A stretch of DNA of 64,000 bases from Sophora flavescens (taxonomy: Eukaryota; Streptophyta; Magnoliopsida; Fabales; Fabaceae). Below are positions 9,999 to 21,060 of this stretch, one piece after another. Every line of letters begins with the position of its first letter. Position 1 is the stretch's first letter. The position numbers and the translations under genes were made by a program. The notes under the pieces were generated by a model. That model was not told the DNA's origin. It made no database searches and worked only from the letters and a program-made list of their open reading frames with translations. The DNA is taken from NCBI GenBank assembly GCA_030762895.1, contig CM061062.1, positions 283,336,397-283,400,396 of the forward strand, written 5' to 3'.

Positions 9999-10131
9999 AG
10001 TTCGATTCTAAATCGGACTGTGGCATTGAGACTTTTATAAAACAAAACTTGGGCGCATAGGATACTTGTTAGAGTTATAAATGCTGCATGCTATTCTTTG
10101 AGATATTGGACCTGATCAACCCAGTATTTCA

Positions 10132-10640
10132 TTGGTAGTGAGCATATTTATGGCGATTAATAGGCGAGGGACGAACGTTGCACTTGCACCAGCTTTGGAT
10201 TGTATAGCCAGAGTTTTGCAAGAGCATGCGGGGACTCTCCGTCAACTGAATGGGAATGGAGGCCAATCACTAATGGAGTGGTGGCAACCTAGGACCCTTA
10301 GCACGTGTGACTTTCCGAATTCAAGAAGAACAATCCGCCATCATTCCGAGGCAGCTTAGATCCGAAGGAGACTGAATTTCTGCAACTCGTACAGGAGAAA
10401 AGTTACTCTATTGTTTGATTCAGGAGCAACACATTCTTTTATATATCCTTCATGTGCGAAGTTTGGAGTTACCTATCTTTCTTTTGTCCTTTGATCAACG
10501 TGTTTCTACTCCTATGGGGATAATCTTATTTCTTCCAGTTCTTGTTTCAATTGTTTTCTTGTGCATCGGGACGTGCCTTATGTTTTCAATCTTATTTGCT
10601 ATCTATGTCTGGGTTAGATGCTATTCTTGGTAAGGAGTGA
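10132..10640 (+). pseudogene. Gag and protease remnants of the chromovirus-like element
   Basis: A short gag-like piece (RRGTNVALAPALDCIARVLQ, then LRQLNGNGG) covers about 10150-10270, and the bulk of gag is missing. At about 10393 a frame reads RKVTLLFDSGATHSFIYPSC. This is the DSGATHSF active-site motif of the Gypsy aspartic protease, with the catalytic Asp at 10417. Beyond 10490 the frame is lost to indels and stops. The CCHC knuckle expected between gag and protease is not seen, so it was deleted. Confidence 0.7.
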
Positions 10641-11531
10641 TTGTCTTTTAGACTTGTTGTTATAAAGTACTCTAATAGAACTATTTTTATTGTTGATATC
10701 TCTTCACAACCAATGTCTATCGATTTTTCTTCGGTGTCAACACTTATTGTATTGGTTGTTTCTTCTAATAAGTGCTTAGTTGAGGGAACTCAAGGATTGA
10801 CACATACTCTAGTTTTCTGGTAAGGTGGAGATTTATAGTGACGTGACAGTAATACTCATAGCATGTGAGTAAAACATTTTCTTAAAACCTTAATGGAATG
10901 AATTATCGAAGGATGTGATCTCTTAATTTATTTCGATTTTTTTTATGTGGGAATTGAGGTTTTCACATGTATATTTGTCTAATATGAAGAATCGAGGTTT
11001 TGAGATTCTTGATTATTGATTTGGGATTCTTAAAATGTTTTAATGTTATTTGATGAATTAATTTGATAATTTTTTTAAAAAAAAATTTTAGACTCTTTTA
11101 TTTGTGGTTTTGTTTCTTTTGTTGTGGTGTATATGTGGCCCCTTAGTTTTATTTTCGTACAAAATGTGCAGTCCTATCTCATTTGCGTTTACGCTACTTG
11201 AATTAACTTTTTATTTTTGTTTGGTGGCAAAATCACAAATCTCACTTGAATTGACTTTACTATTTCATATTTAGAAGCATTGCTTCACTTGGTCAAGTCA
11301 CTAACGTTTGAATTAGTTTCACTTTGCCAAATCCAAATTAGACTTATTTGGAATCACAATTTGCTTATGTATACTCACACACGACTTCAATCTGTAGCGA
11401 TTTTTATCGGATCCTAATTAATTTTTTTTATTATAGTATGAGTCAAATTCCACTTTAGTCAATGGTAAGAAATATGTTTGATTTTGTAATAACTTTTGAG
11501 TGATTTTCGTGGAATTTTTTTTTATTGGAGT
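10641..11531 (+). other. Non-coding, decayed pol spacer
   Basis: No recognisable domain. The protease C-terminal part and linker to RT should lie here but are beyond reading by eye; the sequence is T-rich with many stops. Confidence 0.35.
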
Positions 11532-12370
11532 ATGAGGTTGTGTGTGGACAATATGCAATTGGACAAAATAACCATTAGGTATATGTATCGTTTGCCTATG
11601 ATAGATGACCTTAGATCGTTGAGTAGAGTGATGATTGATGTTAGTAAAGTAGATCTAGAGATGGAGTAAGAGAAGCCTAAGACAGTGACAGACGAGAGAA
11701 GTTTCCTAGAATTGGAGGAGTATTATAGAAATTTATAAATGGGTTCTCTGGACTAACCTTACCTCTCACCAAGCTGACTAAATGGAAAATCGCTTGTACG
11801 GGATAAAGTTCGAAGTTTTTTTTTTATGATCATAAGAGCCTTAAATAGTTGTTAAAAAAAAAGGAGAGAGGGGGAGAGAGTTAAATATAAGGGAAAGAAG
11901 GTGAATAAAATTTCCTAGGAACTATGATTTTTTTGAGTTGAAGTACAGTCCAGGAAAAGCCAATGTAGTAGTCGATGCTCTGAGTAGGAAATTTTCGCAC
12001 ATGTCTAGCTTGAGGTTGCAAGAGATGAACCTAATAGAAAAGTCTAGAGATATGGATTTGGATATCTTTTTAAGCCTTTAAGTTTGAAAATGAATAGGTT
12101 GAAAATTTGTAGCGACCTTAGAAAATATATTAAGCGAGTGTAGTTTTTAAACTAGGATTTGAAATCTATTTTGGATCAAGAGAATTATGTGTTATATAAT
12201 AATGGTGTAGTGTTGTTTAAGAATAGGATCATTGTCCCTAAGGAGGGGAGCCTTAGAGGAAAAAAAAATGTTATAAGAGACACATAAAAGAACATTAACC
12301 ATGTGTCTAGGAATAGCCAAGAAGCATCAAGATTTAAAGAAGTATTAGTGGACAAGAATAAAAATGGAAG
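11532..12370 (+). pseudogene. RT, RNase H and integrase zinc-finger islands of the chromovirus-like element
   Basis: At 11532-11667 the frame reads MRLCVDNMQLDKITIRYMYR then LPMIDDL, matching the N-terminal RT fingers of Gypsy elements. Near 11720-11790 is a YYRNF-NGFS-LTLPLTKLTK-like stretch, the RT/RNase H linker; the catalytic YxDD region between them is gone. At 11950-11990 KYSPGKANVVVDALSRK marks the RNase H end. At 12230-12370 a worn integrase zinc-finger region (CLGIAKKHQDLKKYY) follows. Stops and frameshifts separate all islands. Confidence 0.72.
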
Positions 12371-13234
12371 TGAGATTAAATAATTTTATATATATGTTCA
12401 AATTTTATTATAATGTTGTAATTTTGTTATATAATTTTTAGAGGCTCACTTTCCTTGAAATTTCAAATTGCTTCTCAAGTGACAAAACATTAATCGCGAT
12501 TGATATTCCCCTATGATTTGTTTTCCATATAGATTAATGGCATGTCTAATCCTAACAAACTTATATTTCTTAACAAAAAGTGAAAAAAATGTTATTTCTT
12601 ATTTGTATGTGTCTACTCAAGGATCGAGATTGAATTGGTTTCTTATACTATTGTGGTGTTAATTTTTACCGTTGTTTTTGCATAATGTCTGCACAGTTTA
12701 ATTGTAATTTTGTTAAACATTATTCTTCATTTTGTTATCACATATTTTTTTTTTTAGTAAGATCTTCTTATCAACATAAAGTGAAACTATTTCTTCCTCT
12801 TTTGAAATTATCATTTTGGGATAGCTAAAAATTAGTATATGAACGTGCTTCTGCTTCATATTTCTTTATTTATAAAATTTATAAAATTTATAAAATTTCT
12901 CAGTTCTGTGTAGAATATAAGAAATTTGGTATATTGTTCGTAAGAGATATTATGTCTACGTGTGGATGATATAAAATATTACATCAATTTCTTTTATGGA
13001 TTGTTTGTTAAATTAATTTGTGAGAATGCTTATAAAGATGAAATGCAAGTGAAGGTGTTCTAATTATAGGCCGATGGATAGAAAAAAATGCTTAAATGCA
13101 TGATTTTATTATATAAATGTTATTATTGACTTCATTTTAAAATTAAACTTTTTTTCTTTAAAAAAATAATTTTTTTAAGTTAAGGGGCCATGAATTGTAC
13201 ATTTATTATTTGGTGGAATATTTAATGACTATAC

Positions 13235-13318
<84 letters not shown>

Positions 13319-13538
13319 ATATATATATATATATATATGATGTGATTAGGAATGTAGATCCCCTTTTATGATAGTGCGAAGTAGGTGAGAAGATATTGTT
13401 AAGATCAGATTTAATCAAAGAGATCGTAATTAGGATTAATAATTGAGGGAAAGATGTGCATTGTGAAGAATAGATAAAAAGTGTTATGTCGACAAGAGAA
13501 GAAAGCATTTATAATTTTAGGAAGAGGAACATGTAATC
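12371..13538 (+). other. Decayed internal region including a TA microsatellite
   Basis: The integrase core should be here but no D,D-35-E pattern can be read. The stretch is AT-rich and includes the TA repeat block at about 13228-13338. Confidence 0.4.
13228..13338. repeat. (TA)n microsatellite with ATAC/GTAT interruptions
   Basis: ATACATACATACAT is followed by a long uninterrupted TA run, a GTATGTA interruption and a second TA run, about 110 bp in all. It can fold on itself and its length is likely polymorphic. Confidence 0.95.
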
Positions 13539-13760
13539 TTGATAGGCACTCTTAAGTTTTGGATGGGGAGGTCAATGTCATTCAGAAAACTGACTCTTTG
13601 TTTCATGGGACCTTTCCTAATTCTCAAAAGAGTCGTGCCCGTTGCTTACCAATTGGCTCTTCTGCCACAATTGGCAAATCTTCATGATGTTTTCCATGTG
13701 TCACAACTTAGAAAATATGTACCTGGTGAGTCTAATGTGATAGCTCCTGAGTCTTTATAA
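13539..13760 (+). pseudogene. Gypsy integrase C-terminal fragment
   Basis: The frame from about 13575 contains FMGPFLILKRVVPVAYQLAL, then QLANLHDVFHVSQLRKYVPG. This is the diagnostic C-terminal motif of chromovirus-type integrases (GPF-I-GPVAY-LALP-HDVFHVSQLRKY). The frame stops at 13760. The following sequence to about 13900 may hold remnants of a C-terminal tail; a chromodomain is not recognisable. Confidence 0.82.
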
Positions 13761-14002
13761 TTGAAGGATAATTTGATCTATAAGCCTAGGCCTAGTCAAA
13801 TCTTGGACAAGGGCACAAAGACTCTAAGGAACAAGACAATTCCATTTGTGAAAGTGTTATAGGAAAGGATTAACTCCGAAGGAAACTACTTGAAAGATTG
13901 AAGAACACATCGTATGTCAATACCCAGATCTTGTTGTTTAAGGTACGGTAACCTTTATGTTTGGTTTTCAGCATATGTTACAATATGTGTGTGAGTATGT
14001 GA

Positions 14003-14040
14003 TGAATTTCGGGGACGAAATTCTCTAAGGAGGGGAGAAA
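14003..14040 (+). other. Polypurine tract and conserved pre-LTR signature
   Basis: GAATTTCGGGGACGAAATTC is followed by AAGGAGGGGAGAAA directly against the 3' LTR. The purine run is the plus-strand primer. The GAATTTCG..CGAAATTC part is itself a perfect 8-bp inverted repeat around GGGA. Confidence 0.85.
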
Positions 14041-16204
14041 TGTAACATCCTAAAAATTCAAATATAATTATTTTAATAAAAAAAGGGTAGTATAAGAGTT
14101 TATTATAATTGTTTTCTTTATAATAAAAATCCAATGGGTTCCACAATAATGTAAAATCGATTTACAAAAAATAAAATAAAAATAAGGATAAGAACCTACC
14201 TTGGACTAAATTACTGCGGTAATAATGATAGGAAACATAAGCATATCAAGGCCCATGCTGTGTTACCCATTATAAATAGATAGTTTGAGTGTTTTAAGCC
14301 CAATTTTGCATAATATGACTAGATACCTAACTTAAGATGGATATTTTGTAACCAAAGAGAACTTGTTTGAATTAGAGATCTGCATAAGAAATATATCCCT
14401 GTCTCTTAGATTTCCATAGACACCAAATTTGTCCAAATTGGATTCTTGTAGCTCAAGTTATGACCAAATTCGTATACACTATTCATGTTCCAGCTCCAGA
14501 ACCGTTTTTTTAAAATTCTATCCACGTTTTGACTATCTAAAAGTCGGTTTCAGATTTTGTGGTCTTCATAACAGTTGTAGACAATTCTTTTATCTTTCCA
14601 ACGATATAAAATTTATAATTTTTGAATGTCTATAACTCAAGATATGTGCGAAATACAACACCATATGTAGAGTAAGCGGGCTTAGCGCGTTTTTACACGT
14701 TTTGGGCTATTAGGGGCTCTATAAATAGAATCTTAACAGGTGCGTTTTTGAACCATAATTATACCTAGAAACTCAAACGGCTAAGAAAAGAAGAAATTCA
14801 AGGATTAAGAAGAGATCGTTGTGGAAGAGGGAGTCTAGGAAGAGGAAGATGATGATAACTCTTGGCAAACGTTAAGATTCGCAGTAGGAAACGCTTAGAG
14901 CTATTTGGAGGTCTTCAAGAGGTGAGTAACAATACTTTTTATGAACCCTTTCCATGGTATATATATATGATTGTTGTTGTTGATAAGGGATTACCATGTG
15001 GTTTTGGGAGTCTTTAATTGACTTGATGCATATTGTTAGTAACCTAAATTCTAAAATTGGGATTTTGTTTAAAAGGGAAATTAATTGATTAATTGATGTT
15101 GTAATGTGCCTATTTATGTATGATATGTTGTGATATTCATGATTGTTTGTTATTGGTGGAAGTTTATATGTTTAAAATTGAGGAAAATAGTTTGTTACAT
15201 GCATGAGACATGGCATATTTGAGTTATAACATGTTGTATGGTGTTTGCCGCAATACCACCTATGATAAGGGTATCGAAAAGTAATACCACCGTAATGGGG
15301 TATCGAAAGTAACATCCCCATATAATTGGGATGTCGAAAAAGAGCAATACCGCCTAAAAAGGGGTATCGAAAAGTAACACCGTCACGCGTTGGGGTGTCG
15401 AAAAGGGAGAAATACCGCCATGTGCACATGGGAGGTATCGAAATAGAAATGTCCCCGACAGGAGGGTGACATCGAAACATTCCTCATCAGTAGGGGTGGG
15501 CAATGGGATGCCATTGTCATGTGATGTGCGAGATTTATGGCATGCCAGCAAGATACCAGTTTAGTTATGAGACCTTCGAGCCACTTGAATTAATTTAGAA
15601 TTTACTTGGTATGTGGAATGTGATGCCTTGAGACAAGTTGATCTTATGCTATATGCATTTGACTTGATGAAATTTTTGTTGTTATTAAAAGTATTTTTTT
15701 ATATATTATTTTGGGAAATTAGCGGATACCATAGACAGTTTTTCCGGTTACCGCACCGGTTGAGAACAACACTGTTTTTCAAAACATTTTATAAATATAT
15801 TGTTGTGCACTGGGATTTTATATCTCATTATAAGTGTTGTTTTTAGAGCCCGAGGACACCGCTGCTGAGGATCCAGAGATCTGAAGAGTTATCTTTGATT
15901 AGCTAGTTGGTTAGTAGTGTAGTATGGTTTAGAGTATTATGCGGACGACGTTCTTTGGTTTACATACTATTTCTCTCAGATTGTAATTAGACGCCCGGTT
16001 TTGAGGCTTTTAGTTTTTATTCAAATGATTGGATTTAATAATATTTTTCAATACTTTGTAAATACTATTATTTTATTTAATACGAGGTATTTTCGTACTT
16101 AGTTATTTGAGAAAAAATTTTATGTCCTGTGTTCTTTAATTAAATGTTTTGAAGGGTTTTTATTAAAATTAATTTGGGTTACTAATGTAACGAAGGGCCT
16201 TACA
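14041..16204 (+). repeat. 3' LTR of the chromovirus-like element
   Basis: 2164 bp, matching the 5' LTR end to end with scattered substitutions and small indels (for example a shorter TA run near 14960 and a shortened stretch at about 14740). It ends TTACA directly before the AGTCT target duplication. TATA box at 14719-14728. Confidence 0.92.
15253..15472 (+). repeat. Second copy of the seven-hairpin CGAAA array
   Basis: Same seven hairpins as in the 5' LTR. Differences from the other copy mostly fall in loops, bulges or linkers (AGAGAA to AGAGCA, GCC to GTC in a bulge). In the first hairpin GGAGTAT is replaced by GGGTAT, which pairs better with ATACC. All outer arms of hairpins 2-7 are unchanged. 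Confidence 0.85.
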
Positions 16205-16209
16205 AGTCT

Positions 16210-16920
16210 TATTTAGGATAGGTCTAATCAGTATTATGTTTTGCACATAACAAGCAGGGTTAATGGCTTCTCCCCAGAAGTACTTAGGAATATTATTTCA
16301 TTAAGCATTGTTCTTCCCATCTCTTGAAGAGATCTGTTCTTTCTCTTAACCACTCCATTTTGTTGTGGAGTTCTAGGTGCAGAGAAATTGTGGGAAATAC
16401 CATTTTCCTCACAGAATAGTTTGAACTGCTTATTTTCAAATTCTCCCCCATGATCACTTATGATAGCAGAGATACATAAACTCTGCTCATTTTGTACTCT
16501 TTTACTAAATATTGTAAAGATCTTATAAGACTCATCCTTGTGGGTTAAGAAGAGTACCCATGTAAATCTAGAATAGTCATCAACTATGACAAAACCATAT
16601 TTCTTTCCACCTAGGCTAGCTACACTGACTGGTCCAAACAGATCCATGTGTAACAATTGCAAAGGTCTAGAGGATGTGACTTCTTTCTTGGATTTGAAAC
16701 TTGATTTTACTTGTTTACCTCTCTGACATGCATCACACAAAATATCTTTCTTAAAGGAGATATCAGGTAATCCTCTCACAAGGTTATGCTTTTTCAATTT
16801 AGAAATTTGTTTCATACTAACATGTCCTAGTTTCTTATGCCATAGACACTTTTCATCCTCTTTAGACATAAAGCTTGTTACACTTTGATCTGAAAGTTCA
16901 GACAGGTTAATCTTCTACAG
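16210..16920 (-). pseudogene. Copia GAG-pre-integrase and integrase core (left SIRE copy)
   Basis: Starting near 16912 is the pre-integrase region with LWHKKLGHVSMKQISKLKKH and CDACQRGKQ (the HHCC zinc finger). The core follows, with MDLFGPVSVASLGG (first Asp) and IISDHGGEFEN (second Asp). At the third catalytic position the sequence reads NGVVKRKNRSLQ where the family, including the sister copy at 37.3 kb, has VVERKN. The catalytic Glu is therefore replaced by Lys and this integrase would be inactive. The frame breaks near 16270, and the C-terminal part is displaced to 7801 by the chromovirus-like insertion. A 200-codon open stretch remains. Confidence 0.88.
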
Positions 16921-17214
16921 ATTGTTTTGCCTTTTGGCAGAAAAGGGGTCTTTCCATTACTGTCATTGACTATGCATGCATCCTTAGAAAAGGACACAAA
17001 ATCCACTATCACATAATTGACTTATGCTAAGCAGATTATGTTCTAACGCTTTCACATATAAAACATCACAGATAATAGGCAAGGGGGGTTTACCACCAAT
17101 TTTACCTAAACCAACAACTTTTCCTTTCTAGTTGCCACCAAAAGTTACTTGTCCACCTTTCTTAGGTTGGAGGTCTAGGAACATAGACATTTCTCCTGTC
17201 ATATGTCGCGAGCA
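16921..17214 (-). pseudogene. Copia protease remnant (left SIRE copy)
   Basis: Pieces resembling the Copia protease region lie between gag and integrase: a VPRPP-like stretch following a damaged D-S/T-G-like motif, then a FGGN-KGKVVGLGKIGGKPPL-like pattern split over frames. Many stops. It is identified mainly from position and these fragments. Confidence 0.55.
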
Positions 17215-18939
17215 TCCACTATCTAGATACCATGACAGGTGTTTCTTTTTTCCTGTTAAGTAAGTCTGCAACAGGAATTATCATGGACTTAGGTACCCAT
17301 ATTTTCTCGGGTCCTTTTCTGTTAGTATAAGGAGTCTGTGAAGACTTCTTTCTCTTTTTGTGGATACACTTAGACATGATATGTCCAGCTTTTCCACAGT
17401 ATGTGCATATAGGTTTATTTGAACTAACTGACACATATTTGACAGTTATTTTTGAGAACTTTGTTAATCCTTTATGATGTTCTTGACTGGAATATCCTAT
17501 ACCTTCTTTGTTAAAGGCGTGCTTCTAAAATCCAAAAGTTTAGTCAGATTATCTCTACCATTAACAAACTTGGCAAGATCTAAGGTGAGCTCTTCTACTT
17601 TCAGTTGAAGTTTACTAACTTCGTCAGAATATAGAGTTTCAATTGAGATCTCGGCTTTAGACTTTTCAGTCCTAAGCATACTATTTTCTTTAGGTAACTT
17701 TTCACACTCTTGAGATTTCTGTGTATACTCATTTGAGAGTTTGACATACTGTCTCTTGAGGAATTTGAAAGCTTTAGACATATAATTGGATTCCTCCAAT
17801 AGTTCATCATAAGCATCATTCAATTTCTCAAGTTCAGAATGTACCTTAGTGTCTGATTCAAGATCAGTATCTGCCATAAGACAGAGATTTGCTTCAAGCT
17901 CCTCTTCTTCACTTTCAGTGGAGCTTTCATCAAGATCTTCCCACGTGGCCATCATTACTTTCTTCTTTTTGTTGAAGAACTTCTTGGGAGATTGTTTCTT
18001 GAGTTGAGGGCATTCTGCCTTGATATGACCAGGTTTCTTACATTCATAGCACACAATGGAATTCCTGTCATTAGATCCACCATCTTTGTTGTATTTTTCT
18101 TTGTTGAAATGCTTGAAAGGTTTGTCCTTTCTGAAGTTTCTTTTCTTCCAAAGCTTTTTCATCTTTCTGGTGAAAAGAGAAAGTTCACCATCTTCATCAT
18201 CAGAATCATCTTCATTTGATTCCTCAGATTCCTCTGAAGATTCATCAACTTTGAAAGCTTTTGAAGTGGTTCCTCTAGATGATTTCTTGTCAGCTTTAAG
18301 GGCAATGGATCTGTTTTTATTTCCATTGTTTTCTTCAATCAACTCTTGTTCATGGATTTGAAGAGTGTTAAGAAGCTCATCTAGCTTCATTGTTGTTAAG
18401 TCTTTGGCCTGAGATACAGGAGTTACAAGTGGTCTCCATTGTTTTGGAAGACTTCTGAGAATCTTTTGAACGTGTTCCTCAGTCTGGTAAACTTTTCCCA
18501 GAGATTTCAATCCATTGGTTATAGTTTGAAATCTTCCATACATTTGACCAATAGTCTCTCATTTTTCCATTTTGAACAGCTCATATTTTCTTATTAACAT
18601 GCTGACTTTGGTCTCTTTGACATTGCTGGTTCCTTCATGAGCAATAGCTGGTGAATCCCACATTTCTTTTGCAGATTCACAAGTACATACTTTTTGAAAT
18701 TCTTCACTGCTCATAGCACACATGATTGCATATCTTGCTTTGGCATTAAACTGACATTTTGTTTTTTGATCAGCGGTCATGGTTGCTTTTGGAACAACAG
18801 TTCCTGCTTCATCTTTAGGAACAAACGGTCCTACTTCAATGAAATCCCCGAGTTCAGAGTTAGTGGATTGTAAAAACCACTTCATTTTTTCTTTCCATTA
18901 GATGTAGTCCTCTCCATTGAAGTAAGGAGGTCTCGACAT
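17215..18939 (-). pseudogene. SIRE-like Copia gag with two CCHC knuckles
   Basis: The start is set at the ATG at 18939, giving MSRPPYFNGEDYI, a typical SIRE-type gag start. In-frame stops lie at about 18900 and at 18556-18558, and otherwise the frame runs to 17497. It contains the capsid-like UBN2 region (FNAKARYAIMCAMSSEEFQK, YELFKMEK, ILRSLPKQWRPLV). A CCHC zinc knuckle, CYECKKPGHIKAEC, lies near 18030. An acidic Ser/Glu-rich tract and a coiled-coil-like Leu/Glu-rich C-terminus to 17500 follow. A second knuckle, CTYCGKAGHIMSKC, lies at about 17400 in another frame. Gag would package element RNA; this copy is broken. Confidence 0.85.
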
Positions 18940-19038
18940 TGAGGATCCTTCTCCAGTATAGTTCTTGCTTGTGCTAGCTTCTCCTGCCATCTCCAAGATC
19001 TTTTCCTCTACACTGTTAAGTGCTCAACCCAGAGGCTG

Positions 19039-19053
19039 AGCTCTGATACCAAC
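19039..19053 (-). other. Primer-binding site of left SIRE copy
   Basis: The minus strand reads GTTGGTATCAGAGCTC directly after the LTR end (TTATTTCA). It is complementary to initiator tRNA-Met and proves that the LTR to its right serves as a 5' LTR for the gag region at 17-19 kb. Confidence 0.85.
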
Positions 19054-20609
19054 TGAAATAACCAAAGTTAACACAAGAAGGGGGTTGAATTCTGTTTACC
19101 AACTATTTTGGGTTACTTAAAAAGATTTTCACAGGCACAACAAACAGAACTTAGATTAGAGAAAATCAGACGAGTGATACGTCTAATATTCAGACAGAAC
19201 ATGCAAGCAAACAGAGAAGAGTAAAATCGAGTTTGATATTCACAATATTAATTCCCCAAGTTAAAAGCTTAAACAGAATAATACTTAAGCAAAATAAAGA
19301 GATAAGGGAAGAGGAATATCACTCAAGAGTTTTATACTGGTTCACCCCAAAATGCACAGGGCTACGTCCAGTTTCTTGGTGGCACCAAGTTTCCACTATA
19401 ACAGAGTAAATTACAGTACAAGTATTATTTGCACACCTAGCTTCTTCAGGCTCAACACTCAAACAAGTATTCTTTGCTCACCCAGCCTCTTCAGGCTCAA
19501 CACAGTAAGGAATAAAAAGGTTTTGTGTAATTAATACAACTTGCAAGTCTTTCAGATCACACTCAAAGAGTGGAATAAATATGAAGTATGAAAGACTGTA
19601 AATTAATATCAAATGATTGAAAGTGTATTCAATGAAAGAATGAAGAAGTTAATGAAGAAAGTAAATGCTTCTGCGCAGTGTTCTTAATGATATACAACTT
19701 CTTGTCTTCATCTTCATTGTTTGATCTATTTAAAGACTTCAATCAAGAGATTAGTTTAGACACAACTTCAGAAAATGTGTTCTTCTGATTTGAACTTGAG
19801 ACACCATTAATGCAAAAGAGTTGTTCTGTATAAACATTAAATGCTTGGGAACGTTGAGCTTTGACAAGGTTGTCCAAGAGTACACTTTATTCTGAGTAGC
19901 CATTGTTTCAGAGTATGCAGTAATAGGTTTTTTGTACTTGTAGCAGAGAGCTTTCCTCTTTCAGTGCAACAGTCGGTTCACTTTCCAGAAATCACTGCTG
20001 TGGTACAGAGATTGCGTGTTTATTCCTTAAAACTTTGAAACAACCGTTCTTTATTTTTTGTCATTTGAGCTATTGTCCATAGGTCTTCGAGTTCCTTAAG
20101 GAAGGCATCTAATTTGAATAAGGTGACTTTGACTTCATTTATGACAAACTAACATCATAGCAGTGTTGGAAAATTTAGACGGGTGAAAGGCAATCCAAAA
20201 AGTAGACGGGTGATCATGTAGTCCAAAACTAGACGGGTGATCATGCAGTCCAAAACTAGACGGGTGCTAGCGTATTCCAAAAACTAGACGAGTGATCCAC
20301 TAAGTCTGTTTCAGACAGATGCTTCTTGCCACATCATAAAGTAAACTCAGATCTTGACTGAGTGTTGACTTGGTCTTTGACTGAATTTCACACGAGTGGT
20401 TTTCAGATAAGTCTAAAAACTTAGCTCTACTAAAAAGTAGATGAGTCAAAAAAAATAGAAGAGTGACCTTAAGTCTGTTTTGCTGCACACTTATCAGATA
20501 TGTCAGTAATTTCACATGGTTCAATATTACCATACTTAATCTATTTGGAATCATCAAAACTTAGAGAATCTACACATGGAATGTGTCTTAGACTTATGAG
20601 GTTTCAACA
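19054..20609 (-). repeat. Shared SIRE LTR between two internal regions
   Basis: 1556 bp, on the minus strand from TGTTGAAACC to TTATTTCA. It is homologous to the right LTR at 37935-41780 once the insertion there is removed. It has a PBS on the gag side and a purine tract (AAAAAAGGGGGAGAA) on the envelope side, so it is both the 3' LTR of one copy and the 5' LTR of the next. It contains tandem AGACGGGTGATC(A)..CCAAAACT units (about 20180-20300) and the conserved CAATTCAACCCCCTTCTTGTG stretch near its end. Confidence 0.88.
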
Positions 20610-21060
20610 TTCTCCCCCTTTTTTATGATGACAAATAACTTTTCTGATTTTATTGAACATCAAAAAATAAAAATAAAAATTCCAAACATATATAATTGTT
20701 CACCGTATGCTATGCTCCCCCTTAGTTTATGTATCAGATAAAAGTTTATCTATAGAAAAAACAAGGTATAATAACAGATAAATATATTTAATCAAATTAT
20801 ATTAGAGCAAACATAACTTTTGGAACATAAAGGCACAAAGTCAAAAATAATTTTCTTATTTTTCTATATTACTTCCTCCCCCTTTTGACATCAATAAAAA
20901 AAAAAGTAAAACATATATATTAAGACAGATAGCCAAAAGAAATACCAAAATAACAATTTGTTTCATATAACCAGAGTCATAAGTGTTACAAGTGATAGAC
21001 ATCACTGACTAGTACATTGCATGACTCAAGAAGGAAATGAAAAAGACTAAGTCCTAAGAT
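20610..21060 (-). other. Polypurine tract and 3' non-coding region after the envelope-like ORF
   Basis: The functional purine tract abuts the LTR (20610-20625). Two further GGGGGA-type purine runs lie at about 20712 and 20875, so this region carries several PPT-like tracts. Otherwise it is AT-rich and non-coding. Confidence 0.7.

Larger units (their letters stand above)
7807..16204 (+). mobile_element. Chromovirus-like Ty3/Gypsy element (Tekay/Del type), decayed, with 2.2-kb LTRs
   Basis: Two long direct LTRs (7807-9982 and 14041-16204) are both TG..CA. They are flanked by a perfect AGTCT duplication at 7802-7806 and 16205-16209, inside Copia integrase sequence. A tRNA-Met primer site (TGGTATCAGAGC) follows the left LTR. 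A purine tract, AAGGAGGGGAGAAA, precedes the right one, next to the GAATTTCGGGGACGAAATTC signature typical of these chromoviruses. The 4.06-kb interior is shorter than an autonomous element and holds only islands of gag, protease, RT, RNase H and integrase with stops, so it cannot move by itself. LTR divergence is a few percent by eye, so the insertion is not very recent. Confidence 0.9.

Noticed and set aside
13206..13508. 100-codon minus-strand ORF with a Tyr-Ile repeat
   Set aside because: Translation of the TA microsatellite.
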